The translations under genes were made by a program, and so were the position numbers. Shown piece after piece: positions 44,601 through 54,508 of a stretch of 64,000 nucleotides of DNA. Under the pieces are notes generated by a model, which was not told the origin of the DNA, did no database searches, and saw only the letters and a program-made list of their open reading frames with translations. The stretch's first letter is position 1. The number at the start of each line of letters is the position of its first letter. This stretch comes from Caldalkalibacillus uzonensis (GTDB lineage Bacteria; Bacillota; Bacilli; Caldalkalibacillales; Caldalkalibacillaceae): positions 62,001 through 126,000 of the forward strand of contig NZ_JAUSUQ010000004.1 in assembly GCF_030814135.1 (NCBI RefSeq), written 5' to 3'.

Positions 44601-45584
44601 TCAAAACAGTCTTGCTTGTCCCAGCCGTTTAGCCATATGATTCGCTGCAAAGAGGAATATGAAGCTGATAACCGTTTTAAATATTCCCGCTGCAGTGGCT
44701 AATGAAAAGTTCCCCATCGATATCCCATATCGTAAGACAAATATATCCAGGTTTTCTGAATAGTGAATGTTCATCGGATTACCCAACAAATACTGAGGCT
44801 CAAAGCCTGACTCCAAAATATAACCCATGTTCATGATCAGCAAAATGACAATGACAGGTTTCATGCCAGGCAAGGTGATATACCATATGCGCTGCAACCT
44901 TCCCGCTCCATCTATCTCTGCCGCTTCATACAGCTGCGGATTGATCATGGCGATGGCGGCCAAATAGATAATGGCATTCCAACCTACATTTTTCCATACC
45001 TCGGCAGCCCCAATAATGCCCCAAAAATAATGACCGACACCCAGCCACAGAATGGGCTCCTGGATAATCCCCAATTTTAATAAAACAGTGTTAATGATCC
45101 CATACTCAAGGGACAATGCGTGAGAAACGATGCTTGCTGCCACAACCCAGGATAAAAAATGGGGCATGTAACTGATGGTCTGGGCCACACGTTTAAAGGG
45201 CATATTGCGGATTTCATTAAACAGAATGGCCAAGCTGATGGCCGTGACAAAACCCAGGACCATATTGATAATACTCATGGCCAGCGTGTTTCTTAGCACA
45301 CGGTAAAATTCAGGAGCGGTAAACAGAAATTTAAAATGCTCCCACCCCACCCACTCCTGCTCGAAAATGCCACGGGCCGGCTTGAAGTCCTGAAAGGCAA
45401 TGACCCATCCCCAGATGGGCAAGTATTTGAAAATAATCAGCCATATGATGAAGGGCACGCACATCAGCAGCAACGTTTTTTGCTGTTTCAATTGATAGAG
45501 GAATTCCTTGATTCCAGTACGTTTTCGCTTGGAAATTGGCTGTTTGTTGACGTTGCGTTCAATCGTTGGCATTTCTATTCTCAT
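44601..45584 (-). CDS. xylo-oligosaccharide ABC permease, LplB/YteP/XynF-like
   Basis: A 327-residue permease of the LplB group: WVGWEHFKFLFTAPEFYRVLRNTL, EAA motif EAAEIDGAGRLQRIWYITLPGMKPV near residue 225, and YISYMPHFLSWV-type sequence before segment 3. The group-typical EPQYLLGNPMNIHYSENLDIFVLRYGI is present. It precedes the LplC-like gene by 11 bases. No ATPase is in this operon, as usual for the group. Confidence 0.91.
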   Translation of the reverse strand: MRIEMPTIERNVNKQPISKRKRTGIKEFLYQLKQQKTLLLMCVPFIIWLIIFKYLPIWGWVIAFQDFKPARGIFEQEWVGWEHFKFLFTAPEFYRVLRNTLAMSIINMVLGFVTAISLAILFNEIRNMPFKRVAQTISYMPHFLSWVVAASIVSHALSLEYGIINTVLLKLGIIQEPILWLGVGHYFWGIIGAAEVWKNVGWNAIIYLAAIAMINPQLYEAAEIDGAGRLQRIWYITLPGMKPVIVILLIMNMGYILESGFEPQYLLGNPMNIHYSENLDIFVLRYGISMGNFSLATAAGIFKTVISFIFLFAANHMAKRLGQARLF

Positions 45585-45643
45585 CAGGCTGGGGAACCCC
45601 CTTTATCCATGCTGTTTAATGTTCACAGGGTGATCAAAAAGAG

Positions 45644-45683
45644 AGGAGACCGAACAACCTGACTGCTCGGATTTCGGTCTCCT
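45644..45683 (-). terminator. attenuating terminator between binding protein and permease genes
   Basis: A perfect 11-bp stem AGGAGACCGAA/TTCGGTCTCCT (arms 45644-45654, 45673-45683) followed on the minus strand by CTCTTTTTGATC. Its place between the binding-protein gene and the permease gene suggests partial termination, giving excess binding protein. Confidence 0.78.
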
Positions 45684-45710
45684 TCTATTCATACCAAATC
45701 TCAGACCCGC

Positions 45711-47399
45711 TTAACGGCTTTGAAGCAGGACTCTTTCTTTAACCCCTTCTATTATGGTTTGTTCATAGGCCTCAACATCTAGTTTTCTATATTCAGTCAC
45801 GAATTCATCCCACAATGAATCAAATTGATCTGGGGAGGCCAACACGAGTTGCGGGAAATACTGACGCTGCAAATCTTCGCTCCGTTGTTGGAAAATTTGA
45901 GCCGGTGAACCCTGTTCAATGTTAACGCTCCAGGCAGGGAACCACGGTCGCTCATCAGGAGCAGAGAACAAGTCAGCATAAACTTCCAATCCGTAAGCAT
46001 CCAAAAACTCCAAGTCTATCTCTGTATAAGACATGCGGGCGACCTCCGGCTGGCGTCTCGGCTCCCAGGCATTGCCGTCAGGGAAGGTGCCATTGCCCCG
46101 GGGCCAGTGCCATTCAAAGTAAGCAAAGCCAAACTCTTCACGGAACGTTTGATCAGTCGTCAGTTGAATTTGTTCAGGCGTCCGGTAGTATCTTCCGTTG
46201 TCATCCACTTCATATGTTTCGCCTTCAATCCCCCACATGATCAACTTCTGATTCTCAATTTTGGCCATATTGTCAATGTACTTGATAATCCTGACCGGAT
46301 CCTCAGCACTGACGGTAATGCCAATACCACGGTTCGTGACGAACCCAGGGGGGTCAAGATATTGGTCTTTAATTTCTTCATCAAATACGATCGGCAGGGG
46401 CACATATTGTCTGTATTCCCTGTCTAAACCGGCGCTTTCAATGGCGTTGAAAGCTTGGCCCACTTGCCAGCCATAGTCAAAGAAACCGAGCACCCGGCCG
46501 GAGCTTAGTTTGGCCAAATACTCGTCATAGTTGGCGACAAAGGCCTCTTGGTCAAACAAGCCCAGCTGGTTCATCTCATTCAACTTTTTGAGCCAGCGTT
46601 TGGTGATTTCTTTGTCCGCGTAAACCTCGGCTTCATAGGTGTCCATGTCTACAATGACACCGCCATCATTGGGGTATCCCGCCAAATGATTGGGCTGATT
46701 GGTAAAGGCAAAGAAACGCCAGTCGTATGTTAATGCGGTAAAGCCGACCGTTTTGCTGCCGTTGATTTCAGGATATTTTTCTGCATAACGAATGATCAGA
46801 TCAAAATATTCGTCTAAAGTTTTCACTTCAGGATAGCCAAATTCCCTTAACACATCCTGCTGGATCCAAAAGGCGCCCTGGTCAATATCGGGATTGGGCA
46901 TATAATCGTGGGTGGCACCAAACGGAATCCAGTAAATGTTGCCGTCGGGCTGCTTCATCATTTCCAAATAGGGTTCATATAATTGCTTCAGATTAGGCGC
47001 ATGTTCTTCAATCAAATCATTTAATGGTATGAAGGCACCGGCATCCAATAGCTGGTCAATGGCGGCATCAGGGACAATCACATCAGGATATTCTCCGCTG
47101 GCAATCATGACACCGATCTTGGTATTGATATCCCCAACGAGATATTCCATTTTCCAGTTTACACCTGTTTGTTCTTCAAAAATTTGCCCGATTCTTGTTT
47201 GGTTGGCTTCAATGTCTTTTAAGGAGGTGCCGGCATTAAAATAGGTAAAGGTGACCGGTTCCAAGGATTCTTCGGTTTGTTCCGAATCCTTGTTGTCCTC
47301 ACTTGGTTCCTGGCTTGCTTCTTCACTTGGCGAGCAGGCTGCCATGGCCGTCATCAGCAGCAAAGCCAGGACCAGAATCAAAATTTTCTTGATTCTCAT
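45711..47399 (-). CDS. xylo-oligosaccharide-binding lipoprotein, LplA/YtcQ/XynE-like
   Basis: A 562-residue solute-binding lipoprotein, longer than family-1 members and typical of the LplA group. The lipobox MAAC ends the signal peptide near residue 22, then an acidic linker follows. Marks include MIASGEYPDVIVPDAAID, PDGNIYWIPFGATHDYMPNPDID and GFVTNRGIGITVSAEDPVRIIKYID. It is the first gene of the operon, 125 bases after the sensor kinase gene, and presumably induced by the two-component system. Confidence 0.92.
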   Translation of the reverse strand: MRIKKILILVLALLLMTAMAACSPSEEASQEPSEDNKDSEQTEESLEPVTFTYFNAGTSLKDIEANQTRIGQIFEEQTGVNWKMEYLVGDINTKIGVMIASGEYPDVIVPDAAIDQLLDAGAFIPLNDLIEEHAPNLKQLYEPYLEMMKQPDGNIYWIPFGATHDYMPNPDIDQGAFWIQQDVLREFGYPEVKTLDEYFDLIIRYAEKYPEINGSKTVGFTALTYDWRFFAFTNQPNHLAGYPNDGGVIVDMDTYEAEVYADKEITKRWLKKLNEMNQLGLFDQEAFVANYDEYLAKLSSGRVLGFFDYGWQVGQAFNAIESAGLDREYRQYVPLPIVFDEEIKDQYLDPPGFVTNRGIGITVSAEDPVRIIKYIDNMAKIENQKLIMWGIEGETYEVDDNGRYYRTPEQIQLTTDQTFREEFGFAYFEWHWPRGNGTFPDGNAWEPRRQPEVARMSYTEIDLEFLDAYGLEVYADLFSAPDERPWFPAWSVNIEQGSPAQIFQQRSEDLQRQYFPQLVLASPDQFDSLWDEFVTEYRKLDVEAYEQTIIEGVKERVLLQSR

Positions 47400-47523
47400 C
47401 CATTTTTGACCCCTTTCTCCTGATTTTTTTATTCAATTGTATTTTCATTATAAGAGGTCACCTCACCGGTTGTTGACCATGCAAACTTTAGCATTTACTG
47501 AGAAAACTTTATATCCCCTCTTC

Positions 47524-49269
47524 TTATCCTCTGGCTGGAATGGACAGATGGACTGCAGTCCCTTGTCCAACCTGACTGTGGATGTCTAGATTAAACTGCT
47601 GTCCATAGTGCATGTTTAAGCGCATAAAGACATTCTTAATGCCCACACTCTCACCCATCTCTTCATCCGCCATTAACGACTGCTTGATTTGATTCAGCTT
47701 ATCCGGTGCGATGCCTACCCCATTATCTTCAATACCTACCTGCAACCACCCGGACACCACTTGGACTTTGATCCAGATGGTCCCTCCTTGTTTGGACGGT
47801 TTAATGCCGTGCAAGCAAGCATTTTCCACAAAGGGCAATAAGATCATGTTAGGTATCAAGCAAGGATAAGCGGAGGGATGAACGTCAACTTCATAATTTA
47901 ATTGCTGTTCAAAACGGTATTGCTGGATTTCCAGAAAGGAAAGGATGAGGTCCATCTCTTCCTGCAAGGTGACCCAATCTCTTCCCCAGATGAACGATTT
48001 CTTTAAAATTCTAGCCAGATTGGCTATCATCTCGGCTGTTTCCGCTTCATCCTTAATCATGCTTCTCATGCGGATCGTTTCCAAGGCGTTAAAGATAAAG
48101 TGAGGATTGATCTGGCTTTGCAAGGCATTCAATTGGGCTTGCTTTTTTTTCAGTTCCAGATCCTTTTTCTGTATGCTGGCCACATACACCTCATTGATCA
48201 GTTTGTTAATTTGCCGGGTCATGCGGTTAAACTCCCGCGTAATCTCGCCAATTTCATCCCTGTATTCCTCATGCCGGTCGATGGTGTCAAATTGTTGATT
48301 TTTTACTTTCCTTATATACTGGACAATAAGGGCCAGGCGCGCATGCAGGGACCGGCTGATTAGAACAATGATGAAGGTCGGAATCAGCAGATTGGCAGCA
48401 GCCATGTAAAAAATGAAACGTCCGCTTTTTCTCACTTCATCCAACAACACCGCTTCTTGAATAACCCCAACGATTTTCCAATTCTGAAAATAATTTCTGT
48501 TATTTAATGACTCGGTTAAAACAATCATATCTGGTGAAAGTTGCCGGGATGAAAATATGATCTCTCCGCTGTGCCAATCAACGCCAGGATCGGTACTGTA
48601 CTGAATTCTTCCACTGTCATCCAAGAGGTAAATGTAGCCGGGAAAAGTGACATTTGAAAAAATATGTCTTATGGTGTCCATGTTGAGGTCTATTTTGAGA
48701 ATTTTCTCCCATTTGTCATAAGCTTTGTAATAATTAAGGAGACGGATGACGCTGAAGGTATCTCCACCATCATAAGGGGTGCGTATAAAGAGGGGAATTG
48801 AATAACGGGACCGGTTAAGTTCTTGATACCAATCACTTTGCTTGACCTCGTCCGTAAGGTTGTTAACCCCGCCTGAATAGGACAGCGTTGGATTATCGGA
48901 ATAAAGGGTAATGGCGTATACAGAGTGATAGATTGGCCCGTATTTGTTTAAGAGTCCTCGCAGATATTGATCGTAGACAGCGATATAATCGGCCAACCGG
49001 GCATATTCCCGATCCAGGTAGTCATACAGCCGGACATCGGTATACAGGACAGTTGTACTTCCGACTGCTTCATCTACCACCTGGCTAAAATCACTTTGAA
49101 TTTGCTTAAATGTTAAGGTCACATCTTCCATTTTTTGTTCATAGACCCGTTTCGTAATCACTTGATAAAAAAATAAATTAGTCAACAAAATGGGAATAAA
49201 CACAGCACAAAGGTAGAGAATCAAAAATTTATTTCTCAATTTCAAATTGTGAAAGCTTAACCGCTTCAT
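47524..49269 (-). CDS. sensor histidine kinase, YesM/XynD-like
   Basis: A 581-residue membrane kinase. Membrane segments at about 15-35 and 280-300 flank an extracellular sensing region; a HAMP linker follows. The phosphoacceptor histidine is in SQINPHFIFNALETIRM near residue 392, the N box in PFVENACLHGIKPS, and the G box in GIEDNGVGI. It starts eight bases after the response regulator gene. Together they resemble Geobacillus XynDC, which induces the xylotriose importer. The signal may be extracellular xylo-oligosaccharide, perhaps presented by the binding protein. Confidence 0.92.
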   Translation of the reverse strand: MKRLSFHNLKLRNKFLILYLCAVFIPILLTNLFFYQVITKRVYEQKMEDVTLTFKQIQSDFSQVVDEAVGSTTVLYTDVRLYDYLDREYARLADYIAVYDQYLRGLLNKYGPIYHSVYAITLYSDNPTLSYSGGVNNLTDEVKQSDWYQELNRSRYSIPLFIRTPYDGGDTFSVIRLLNYYKAYDKWEKILKIDLNMDTIRHIFSNVTFPGYIYLLDDSGRIQYSTDPGVDWHSGEIIFSSRQLSPDMIVLTESLNNRNYFQNWKIVGVIQEAVLLDEVRKSGRFIFYMAAANLLIPTFIIVLISRSLHARLALIVQYIRKVKNQQFDTIDRHEEYRDEIGEITREFNRMTRQINKLINEVYVASIQKKDLELKKKQAQLNALQSQINPHFIFNALETIRMRSMIKDEAETAEMIANLARILKKSFIWGRDWVTLQEEMDLILSFLEIQQYRFEQQLNYEVDVHPSAYPCLIPNMILLPFVENACLHGIKPSKQGGTIWIKVQVVSGWLQVGIEDNGVGIAPDKLNQIKQSLMADEEMGESVGIKNVFMRLNMHYGQQFNLDIHSQVGQGTAVHLSIPARG

Positions 49270-49277
49270 GGTATCGC

Positions 49278-50411
49278 CTACTTTGCTGTCTGCACCCGTT
49301 TTGACCTGCCGAGCAGGCGGTTCCGGTAAGCCGTTGGGGTCATTCCTTCCCGCTCCTCAAATTTGGTTACAAAATAATCTACACTTTTAAACCCCACTTT
49401 TTCAGCAATTTCGTAGACACGCAAATCTGACTGACGCAACAATCTTTTCGCCTCATTAATGCGAATCTGTAACAAATATTCCTTAAAGTAAACGTCGTAT
49501 GTCTTCTTAAATAATTGGCCAAGGTAAATGGGATTGAGATAGAACTTATTGGCAATATGCTTTAAACTGATATGCTGATGGTAATTTAAGTCAATATATC
49601 TTTTGATTTTTTCAATCTCTCCCCGATGCTTGTTCTGGCGCAATTGATCGATCACCTGCACCGCTTCCTGGACAAAGACCAGGAACAACCGGCGCAGTTC
49701 TGTTAACGTGACCTGGCAATCAAGGGACCGCATCAACTGGGATAAAGTTTTCATATTCTGTTCATCCCCGTCCATCGAACGGATGACATTTAACACCCTT
49801 TGAATACTGCGCCATAATGATACCCGGACGGCTTCAGGGGCCAGTCGTTGTACTTGAAATTCCCGAAACATCCTGGTAATCGTTTGCTGAGCTTCCTCAA
49901 GTCTGTTTTCCTCAATTTGTTCTAACAAGATGGTGTCCCATGAAGTGTCCAACTCTCCATCATTTGATGCATCATGCCGGACATCCTGGAGAAGATCCAA
50001 CCATTGCTGATGGGTGAGGCAGGTATTCTTTTCTTGCTCCAAGATCTTTGACAGTCTTTCCAAAGCTTGTGTTAATTCTCCTTGTTCAATGGGTTTGAGG
50101 AGAAAGTCGTGGACGCCAAAACGGACGGCTTGCTGGGCATATTTAAACTCTCCGTACCCGCTAATGATGATGAATTTGCATGGGTAAACCTGTGACTCTT
50201 TTATTCTTTTGATTAAGTTGATGCCATCCATAACGGGCATACAAATATCCGTAATGACCACATCCGGATTTGTGTCCTGTATCATTTGCCAGGCCTGTTC
50301 GCCATCTTCCGCCTCGCCACTGATTTTAAAATCATAAGTTTCCCAGTTAATCATCTTTTTCAGGCCCTGTCTAATATAAAATTCATCATCCACCAAGACC
50401 ACTGTGTGCAT
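49278..50411 (-). CDS. response regulator with AraC-type DNA-binding domain, YesN/XynC-like
   Basis: A 377-residue regulator. The receiver domain (residues 1-120, MHTVVLVDDEFYIRQG) has the phosphoacceptor aspartate in VVITDICMPVMDG near residue 55. The AraC domain fills the last 100 residues with helices HISLKHIANKFYLNPIYLGQLFKK and RVYEIAEKVGFKSVDYFVTKFEE. The ATG at 50411 follows GGGGG by seven bases; the earlier in-frame start has no site. It is the first gene of the operon and probably activates the importer at 47.4 kb. Confidence 0.92.
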   Translation of the reverse strand: MHTVVLVDDEFYIRQGLKKMINWETYDFKISGEAEDGEQAWQMIQDTNPDVVITDICMPVMDGINLIKRIKESQVYPCKFIIISGYGEFKYAQQAVRFGVHDFLLKPIEQGELTQALERLSKILEQEKNTCLTHQQWLDLLQDVRHDASNDGELDTSWDTILLEQIEENRLEEAQQTITRMFREFQVQRLAPEAVRVSLWRSIQRVLNVIRSMDGDEQNMKTLSQLMRSLDCQVTLTELRRLFLVFVQEAVQVIDQLRQNKHRGEIEKIKRYIDLNYHQHISLKHIANKFYLNPIYLGQLFKKTYDVYFKEYLLQIRINEAKRLLRQSDLRVYEIAEKVGFKSVDYFVTKFEEREGMTPTAYRNRLLGRSKRVQTAK

Positions 50412-50647
50412 GCCTGATCCCCCTTTCACGCCTCTCCTCTTAAGCAAGCGTTTTCATTTTTCAAGACAACCTGTTTTTAGAGCAGATTTTTTGCACTGAC
50501 AAAGATCACGGTCTTGAGTTCACTATGAAACCGTTCACATGTCGCATGATCATGATATGCGAAGGACCAGATAAAATAGCTGTGAATAGGTGTTGTTACA
50601 AATCTTATAAAGCCTCGCACATCGGTCATGATTCAAATGTTGTTACT
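50412..50647 (-). promoter_or_regulatory. region upstream of the response regulator with a cre-like site
   Basis: At 50443-50456 the minus strand reads TGAAAACGCTTGCT, which differs from the CcpA cre consensus only at the last base, so catabolite repression of the two-component genes is likely. A 6-bp dyad TCGCAT/ATGCGA lies at 50542-50562. No terminator with a T-run is visible after xylH in this 236-base gap. Confidence 0.5.
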
Positions 50648-51829
50648 CTAACCCCTTCTCTTCTTCGTTGTGACGTCAACCCAAACGGCAAGAATTAAAA
50701 TCAAGCCTTTAACGATATATTGCCAGAAGGCTTCAACGTTCATCATACTCATGCCGTTATCCAGACTAGCCATAATCAATGCTCCAATGACTGCCCCGAT
50801 AATCGTACCAGTACCACCCATTAAGCTCGTCCCGCCTATGACGGCTGCAGCAATTGCATCAAGTTCTAACATTTGTCCCGCTGAAGAAGTGGCTGCATTC
50901 AAACGAGCAGTTAAAACAACCCCGGCCACTGAAGCCATAAAGCCGCTAAGAATAAAGACGGCCATCACACGCCGACGAATATTAATACCGGAAAGACGCG
51001 CCGCTTCAGGGTTTCCGCCAATGGCATAAATTTGGCGGCCAAAGGAAGTGTTTTTTGCAATAAACGTGAAAATGAGACCTAGTACTAGTACCAGCATGAT
51101 CGGCATCGGGATGCCGGCATAGGCGTTCATCGTACCCACAAATAAGATAATGAGCATGCTGATCCCAGCCACTTTTAACAATTCAATCGAATAAGGAGCA
51201 ACCTCAAAGCCATATTTTATACGTGAACGTCTTTTGTTCAATGTAAAGAGGATAACGGCAACAATTGCCATAGCAGCTAATATCCACCCGAGACTGACCG
51301 ATAGATATGATTGACCGATGGTTCTAAAACCTTCTGACAATGGTGCAATCGTATTACCCTTGGTGATGCCAAGCAAAATACCCCGAAAGATGAGCATCCC
51401 ACCTAACGTTACAATAAAAGAAGGTACTGACATGTATGCAACCCAAAACCCTTGCCATATCCCGATAAGTATCCCGAGCCCAATCGCAACAGCTATGCTA
51501 AGAAACGGATCAAGGCCGACCCATACGTTTAATACAGCTGCCACACCGCCCGTTAATCCGGCAACCGAACCGACAGATAAATCAATCTGCCCAGATACGA
51601 TGACCAAAACAACACCGATCGCTAAGATCGCGGTCACAGACATTTGTCTGAATAAATTAGATAGGTTTCGTTCAGATAAAAAAGCTCCATCTGTTAATAT
51701 TGCAAAAAATAACCATATAGCAACGAGGGCAAAAATCATTGCGTAAGCTCTAATATCCATTTTCATAAAAAACGAAAGTTTGCTGCCGGTCTCTTTATTA
51801 ACATTGTTTTGTTTAAGCGGCAAGTTCAT
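50648..51829 (-). CDS. xylH: D-xylose ABC transporter permease
   Basis: A 393-residue CUT2-family permease with about ten membrane segments, longer than ribose permeases as XylH is. NLFRQMSVTAILAIGVVLVIVSGQIDLSVGS near residue 45 and FVGTMNAYAGIPMPIM in the second half are typical of XylH. The segment GRQIYAIGGNPEAARLSGINI is the coupling loop. The ATG overlaps the end of xylG and follows GGGAGGGG. It is the last gene of xylFGH. Confidence 0.92.
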   Translation of the reverse strand: MNLPLKQNNVNKETGSKLSFFMKMDIRAYAMIFALVAIWLFFAILTDGAFLSERNLSNLFRQMSVTAILAIGVVLVIVSGQIDLSVGSVAGLTGGVAAVLNVWVGLDPFLSIAVAIGLGILIGIWQGFWVAYMSVPSFIVTLGGMLIFRGILLGITKGNTIAPLSEGFRTIGQSYLSVSLGWILAAMAIVAVILFTLNKRRSRIKYGFEVAPYSIELLKVAGISMLIILFVGTMNAYAGIPMPIMLVLVLGLIFTFIAKNTSFGRQIYAIGGNPEAARLSGINIRRRVMAVFILSGFMASVAGVVLTARLNAATSSAGQMLELDAIAAAVIGGTSLMGGTGTIIGAVIGALIMASLDNGMSMMNVEAFWQYIVKGLILILAVWVDVTTKKRRG

Positions 51830-51830
51830 T

Positions 51831-53342
51831 TCATTCCCCTCCCGTTGCTGCCTTCATAATTTTTTCTTGCGTGGCCTCATGCTTGGATAATTCTTTAACG
51901 ATTCTGCCTTCGTTCATCACGAGGATTCGATCACTCATTCCCAATATTTCCGGTAGCTCAGACGAAATCATGATCACAGCGACTCCCTCGTCAACAAGCC
52001 GATGCATAATGTTATATATTTCATATTTGGCCCCGATATCGATGCCTCGCGTCGGTTCATCCAGAATGAGCACTTTCGGCCTTGTCATCAACCACTTGCC
52101 AAATACTACTTTTTGTTGATTTCCTCCACTTAAGTTGCGCACCTTCGTCTCCAAAGATGGTATCTTGATGCGAAGAGCATCTTTGTAATGTTCACTCGAT
52201 TTAATTTCCTCATTAAAATTCAACATGAACCAATTTGTAATATTTTTCAAGCTGGATAGCATTATATTTTGTTTAACATCCATATCTAACACTAATCCAT
52301 AACGCTTTCTATCTTCTGATACGAGTGCCAATCCTTTATTTATCGCATCGTATGGATTTTTGATTTTGACTTCTTTCCCGTCAATTTTAACTTTGCCTTC
52401 CCACTTTCCGTGATATCCCCCAAATAAAGCCATCGCCACTTCGGTCCGACCGGCACCCATCAAACCTGAAATACCTAATATTTCACCTTTCCTAGCTTGA
52501 AAAGACACGCCTTTGACTACTTCGGTTCCATCCGGCTGGAAAACTCTTAAATTTTCCACTTCTAATACGGTTTCGCCCGGTTCATGTTTTACAGAAGGAA
52601 ACCGCTCCGTTAATTCACGTCCGACCATCTGAGCAATGACAGTGTCCTCATCTGTTTCCGATATAGGAGTTGTCGAAATTGATTTGCCGTCCCTTAATAC
52701 AGTAACGGTATCACAGATTTGAAACACTTCATTCAATTTATGTGAAATATAAATACAAGTAACACCTTCTTTGCGCAAATTGTTCAAAATGTCCATCAGT
52801 ATTTCAACTTCACCTTCAGTTAAAGCTGCCGTGGGTTCATCGAGTATGAGGATTTTAGCTTTTTTGGACAACGCTTTCGCTATCTCTACCAATTGCTGTT
52901 GTCCTATACCTAAGTCATCCACTTTCGTCATCGGATTGATTTTTAAACCGACGCGGGCCAACCACTTTTTGGTTTCGGAATAAAGTTCATCCCAATTGAT
53001 AAGCCCATACTTCCCAGGTTCAACACCCAGAAATATATTCTCACCAACGGTCATCTGTTTGACTAAGGCTAATTCCTGATAGATGATTGCAATTCCCGCC
53101 TCTTCTGCTTCACGAATGTTTTTAAACTTCTGTTCTATACCATCTATTAATATTTGACCCTTATAGATACCTTCAGGGTATAAACCACTTAACACTTTCA
53201 TTAGTGTAGATTTTCCAGCTCCGTTTTCTCCACATAAAGCATGAATCTCCCCTTTTTTCACTTTAAAGCTGACATTATCCAACGCTTTAACGCCGGGAAA
53301 CTCTTTCGTAATATTGCGCATCTCTAGTACGTATTCAGCCAT
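51831..53342 (-). CDS. xylG: D-xylose ABC transporter ATP-binding protein
   Basis: A 503-residue double ATPase of the CUT2 family. The first half has Walker A GENGAGKST near residue 38, GIGQQQLVEIAKAL as signature and LILDEPTAALTE as Walker B. The second half has degenerate Walker A GLMGAGRTE, LSGGNQQKVVFGKWL and LILDEPTRGIDIG. XylG-type YPEGIYKGQILIDG is present. The start is the ATG at 53342, behind GGGAGG. It is preceded by a long stem-loop that separates it from xylF. Confidence 0.93.
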   Translation of the reverse strand: MAEYVLEMRNITKEFPGVKALDNVSFKVKKGEIHALCGENGAGKSTLMKVLSGLYPEGIYKGQILIDGIEQKFKNIREAEEAGIAIIYQELALVKQMTVGENIFLGVEPGKYGLINWDELYSETKKWLARVGLKINPMTKVDDLGIGQQQLVEIAKALSKKAKILILDEPTAALTEGEVEILMDILNNLRKEGVTCIYISHKLNEVFQICDTVTVLRDGKSISTTPISETDEDTVIAQMVGRELTERFPSVKHEPGETVLEVENLRVFQPDGTEVVKGVSFQARKGEILGISGLMGAGRTEVAMALFGGYHGKWEGKVKIDGKEVKIKNPYDAINKGLALVSEDRKRYGLVLDMDVKQNIMLSSLKNITNWFMLNFNEEIKSSEHYKDALRIKIPSLETKVRNLSGGNQQKVVFGKWLMTRPKVLILDEPTRGIDIGAKYEIYNIMHRLVDEGVAVIMISSELPEILGMSDRILVMNEGRIVKELSKHEATQEKIMKAATGGE

Positions 53343-53379
53343 AGCATCCTCCCCACCCAGCCACAAGATACTCAAGTCA

Positions 53380-53412
53380 GAGGATCACAAGAGGGATCCT
53401 CTTGTAATCCTC
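53380..53412 (-). other. intercistronic stem-loop between xylF and xylG
   Basis: Arms 53380-53394 and 53398-53412 form a 15-bp stem with a 3-nt loop. The only mismatch on the plus strand becomes a G-U wobble in minus-strand RNA. It begins 11 bases past the xylF stop and has no T-run, so it resembles the stabilising hairpins known after binding-protein genes. Confidence 0.72.
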
Positions 53413-53422
53413 CATTTTTCAG

Positions 53423-54508
53423 TTAGTCTGTAGGCCATTGCTCTCTCGGAACGTTACGATATACATCTTCTAAACTGTGAAAACCAGATTTAACGATAAC
53501 TTCATATACGTTATCAGCATCAACAACTATAGGTTCCAACAAAATGGAAGGGACATCAATTTTTCCGTTATTTATTGTCGTATCATATTCAAGCTCTTCA
53601 CCTTTAGCTAAAGCGATAGCGACCTCAGCTGCATGATGAGCCAATAGATTCAGAGGCTTGTAGACCGTCATCGATTGTGTTCCTTCAACAATACGTTGAA
53701 CAGCAGATAATTCGGCATCTTGACCGGAAATCGGCACTTTACCGGCTAACCCTTGAGCCTCCAAGGCTTGGATTGCACCTCCGGCTGTTCCGTCATTGGA
53801 AGCAATAACTGCATCGACATTGTTGTTGTTAGCTGTCAAAGCATTTTCCATAATGTTTAATGCGTTTTCTGGTTGCCAGTTATCAGCCCACTCATCATGA
53901 ACAATCTTGATAGCCCCACTGTCAATAAAAGGTTGCAATACGTCCATTTGCCCATCTCTGAATAAATGTGCATTATTATCTGTTGGTGCTCCGCCGATAA
54001 GGACATAGTTTCCTTCAGGAACTAAATTCGTAATGTATTCGGCTTGCATTTGTCCAACTCTAAAGTTGTCAAACGACATGTATACCGTAACATCGGAGTT
54101 GTTAATCATACGGTCATATGCAATAACCGGAACTCCGGCTTCATTAGCGGAATCAACGATCGCTGCAGCTGTATCTGCATTAATTGGAACAACGACTAAT
54201 ACGTCCACACCTTGTGTTAATAAATTTTCTGCTTGCGAAATTTGTGTGGCTTCATCAAGGTTGGCCGACTGAACAAGCACTTCGGCTCCTAACTCTTCTG
54301 CACGCTCTACGAAGCTGTCACGATCACGTTGCCATCTTTCTTCTTGCAATGTTGCTAAAGATAAACCAATCTTAATGGTATCGCTGTCAGCTGAACTTCC
54401 TTCAGACGAACCAGTAGGCTCTGAACCAGCAGGCTCTTCTGTCGTACACCCGACGAGTGCAACTAACAACAAACCAGCTACAACCATAAACAACAGCAAC
54501 CGTTTCAA
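53423..54508 (-). CDS. xylF: D-xylose-binding lipoprotein
   Basis: A 361-residue periplasmic-binding protein of the CUT2 sugar class, anchored as a lipoprotein (lipobox LVGC near residue 21, then a serine-glycine linker). The mature part KIGLSLATLQEERWQRDRDSFVERAEELGAEV, followed by YDRMINNSDVTVYMSFDNFRVGQMQAEY and SNDGTAGGAIQALEAQGL, is diagnostic for XylF. The TTG at 54508 lies six bases after GGGGGAG; a GTG three bases earlier is an alternative. It is the first gene of xylFGH. Confidence 0.92.
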   Translation of the reverse strand: MKRLLLFMVVAGLLLVALVGCTTEEPAGSEPTGSSEGSSADSDTIKIGLSLATLQEERWQRDRDSFVERAEELGAEVLVQSANLDEATQISQAENLLTQGVDVLVVVPINADTAAAIVDSANEAGVPVIAYDRMINNSDVTVYMSFDNFRVGQMQAEYITNLVPEGNYVLIGGAPTDNNAHLFRDGQMDVLQPFIDSGAIKIVHDEWADNWQPENALNIMENALTANNNNVDAVIASNDGTAGGAIQALEAQGLAGKVPISGQDAELSAVQRIVEGTQSMTVYKPLNLLAHHAAEVAIALAKGEELEYDTTINNGKIDVPSILLEPIVVDADNVYEVIVKSGFHSLEDVYRNVPREQWPTD

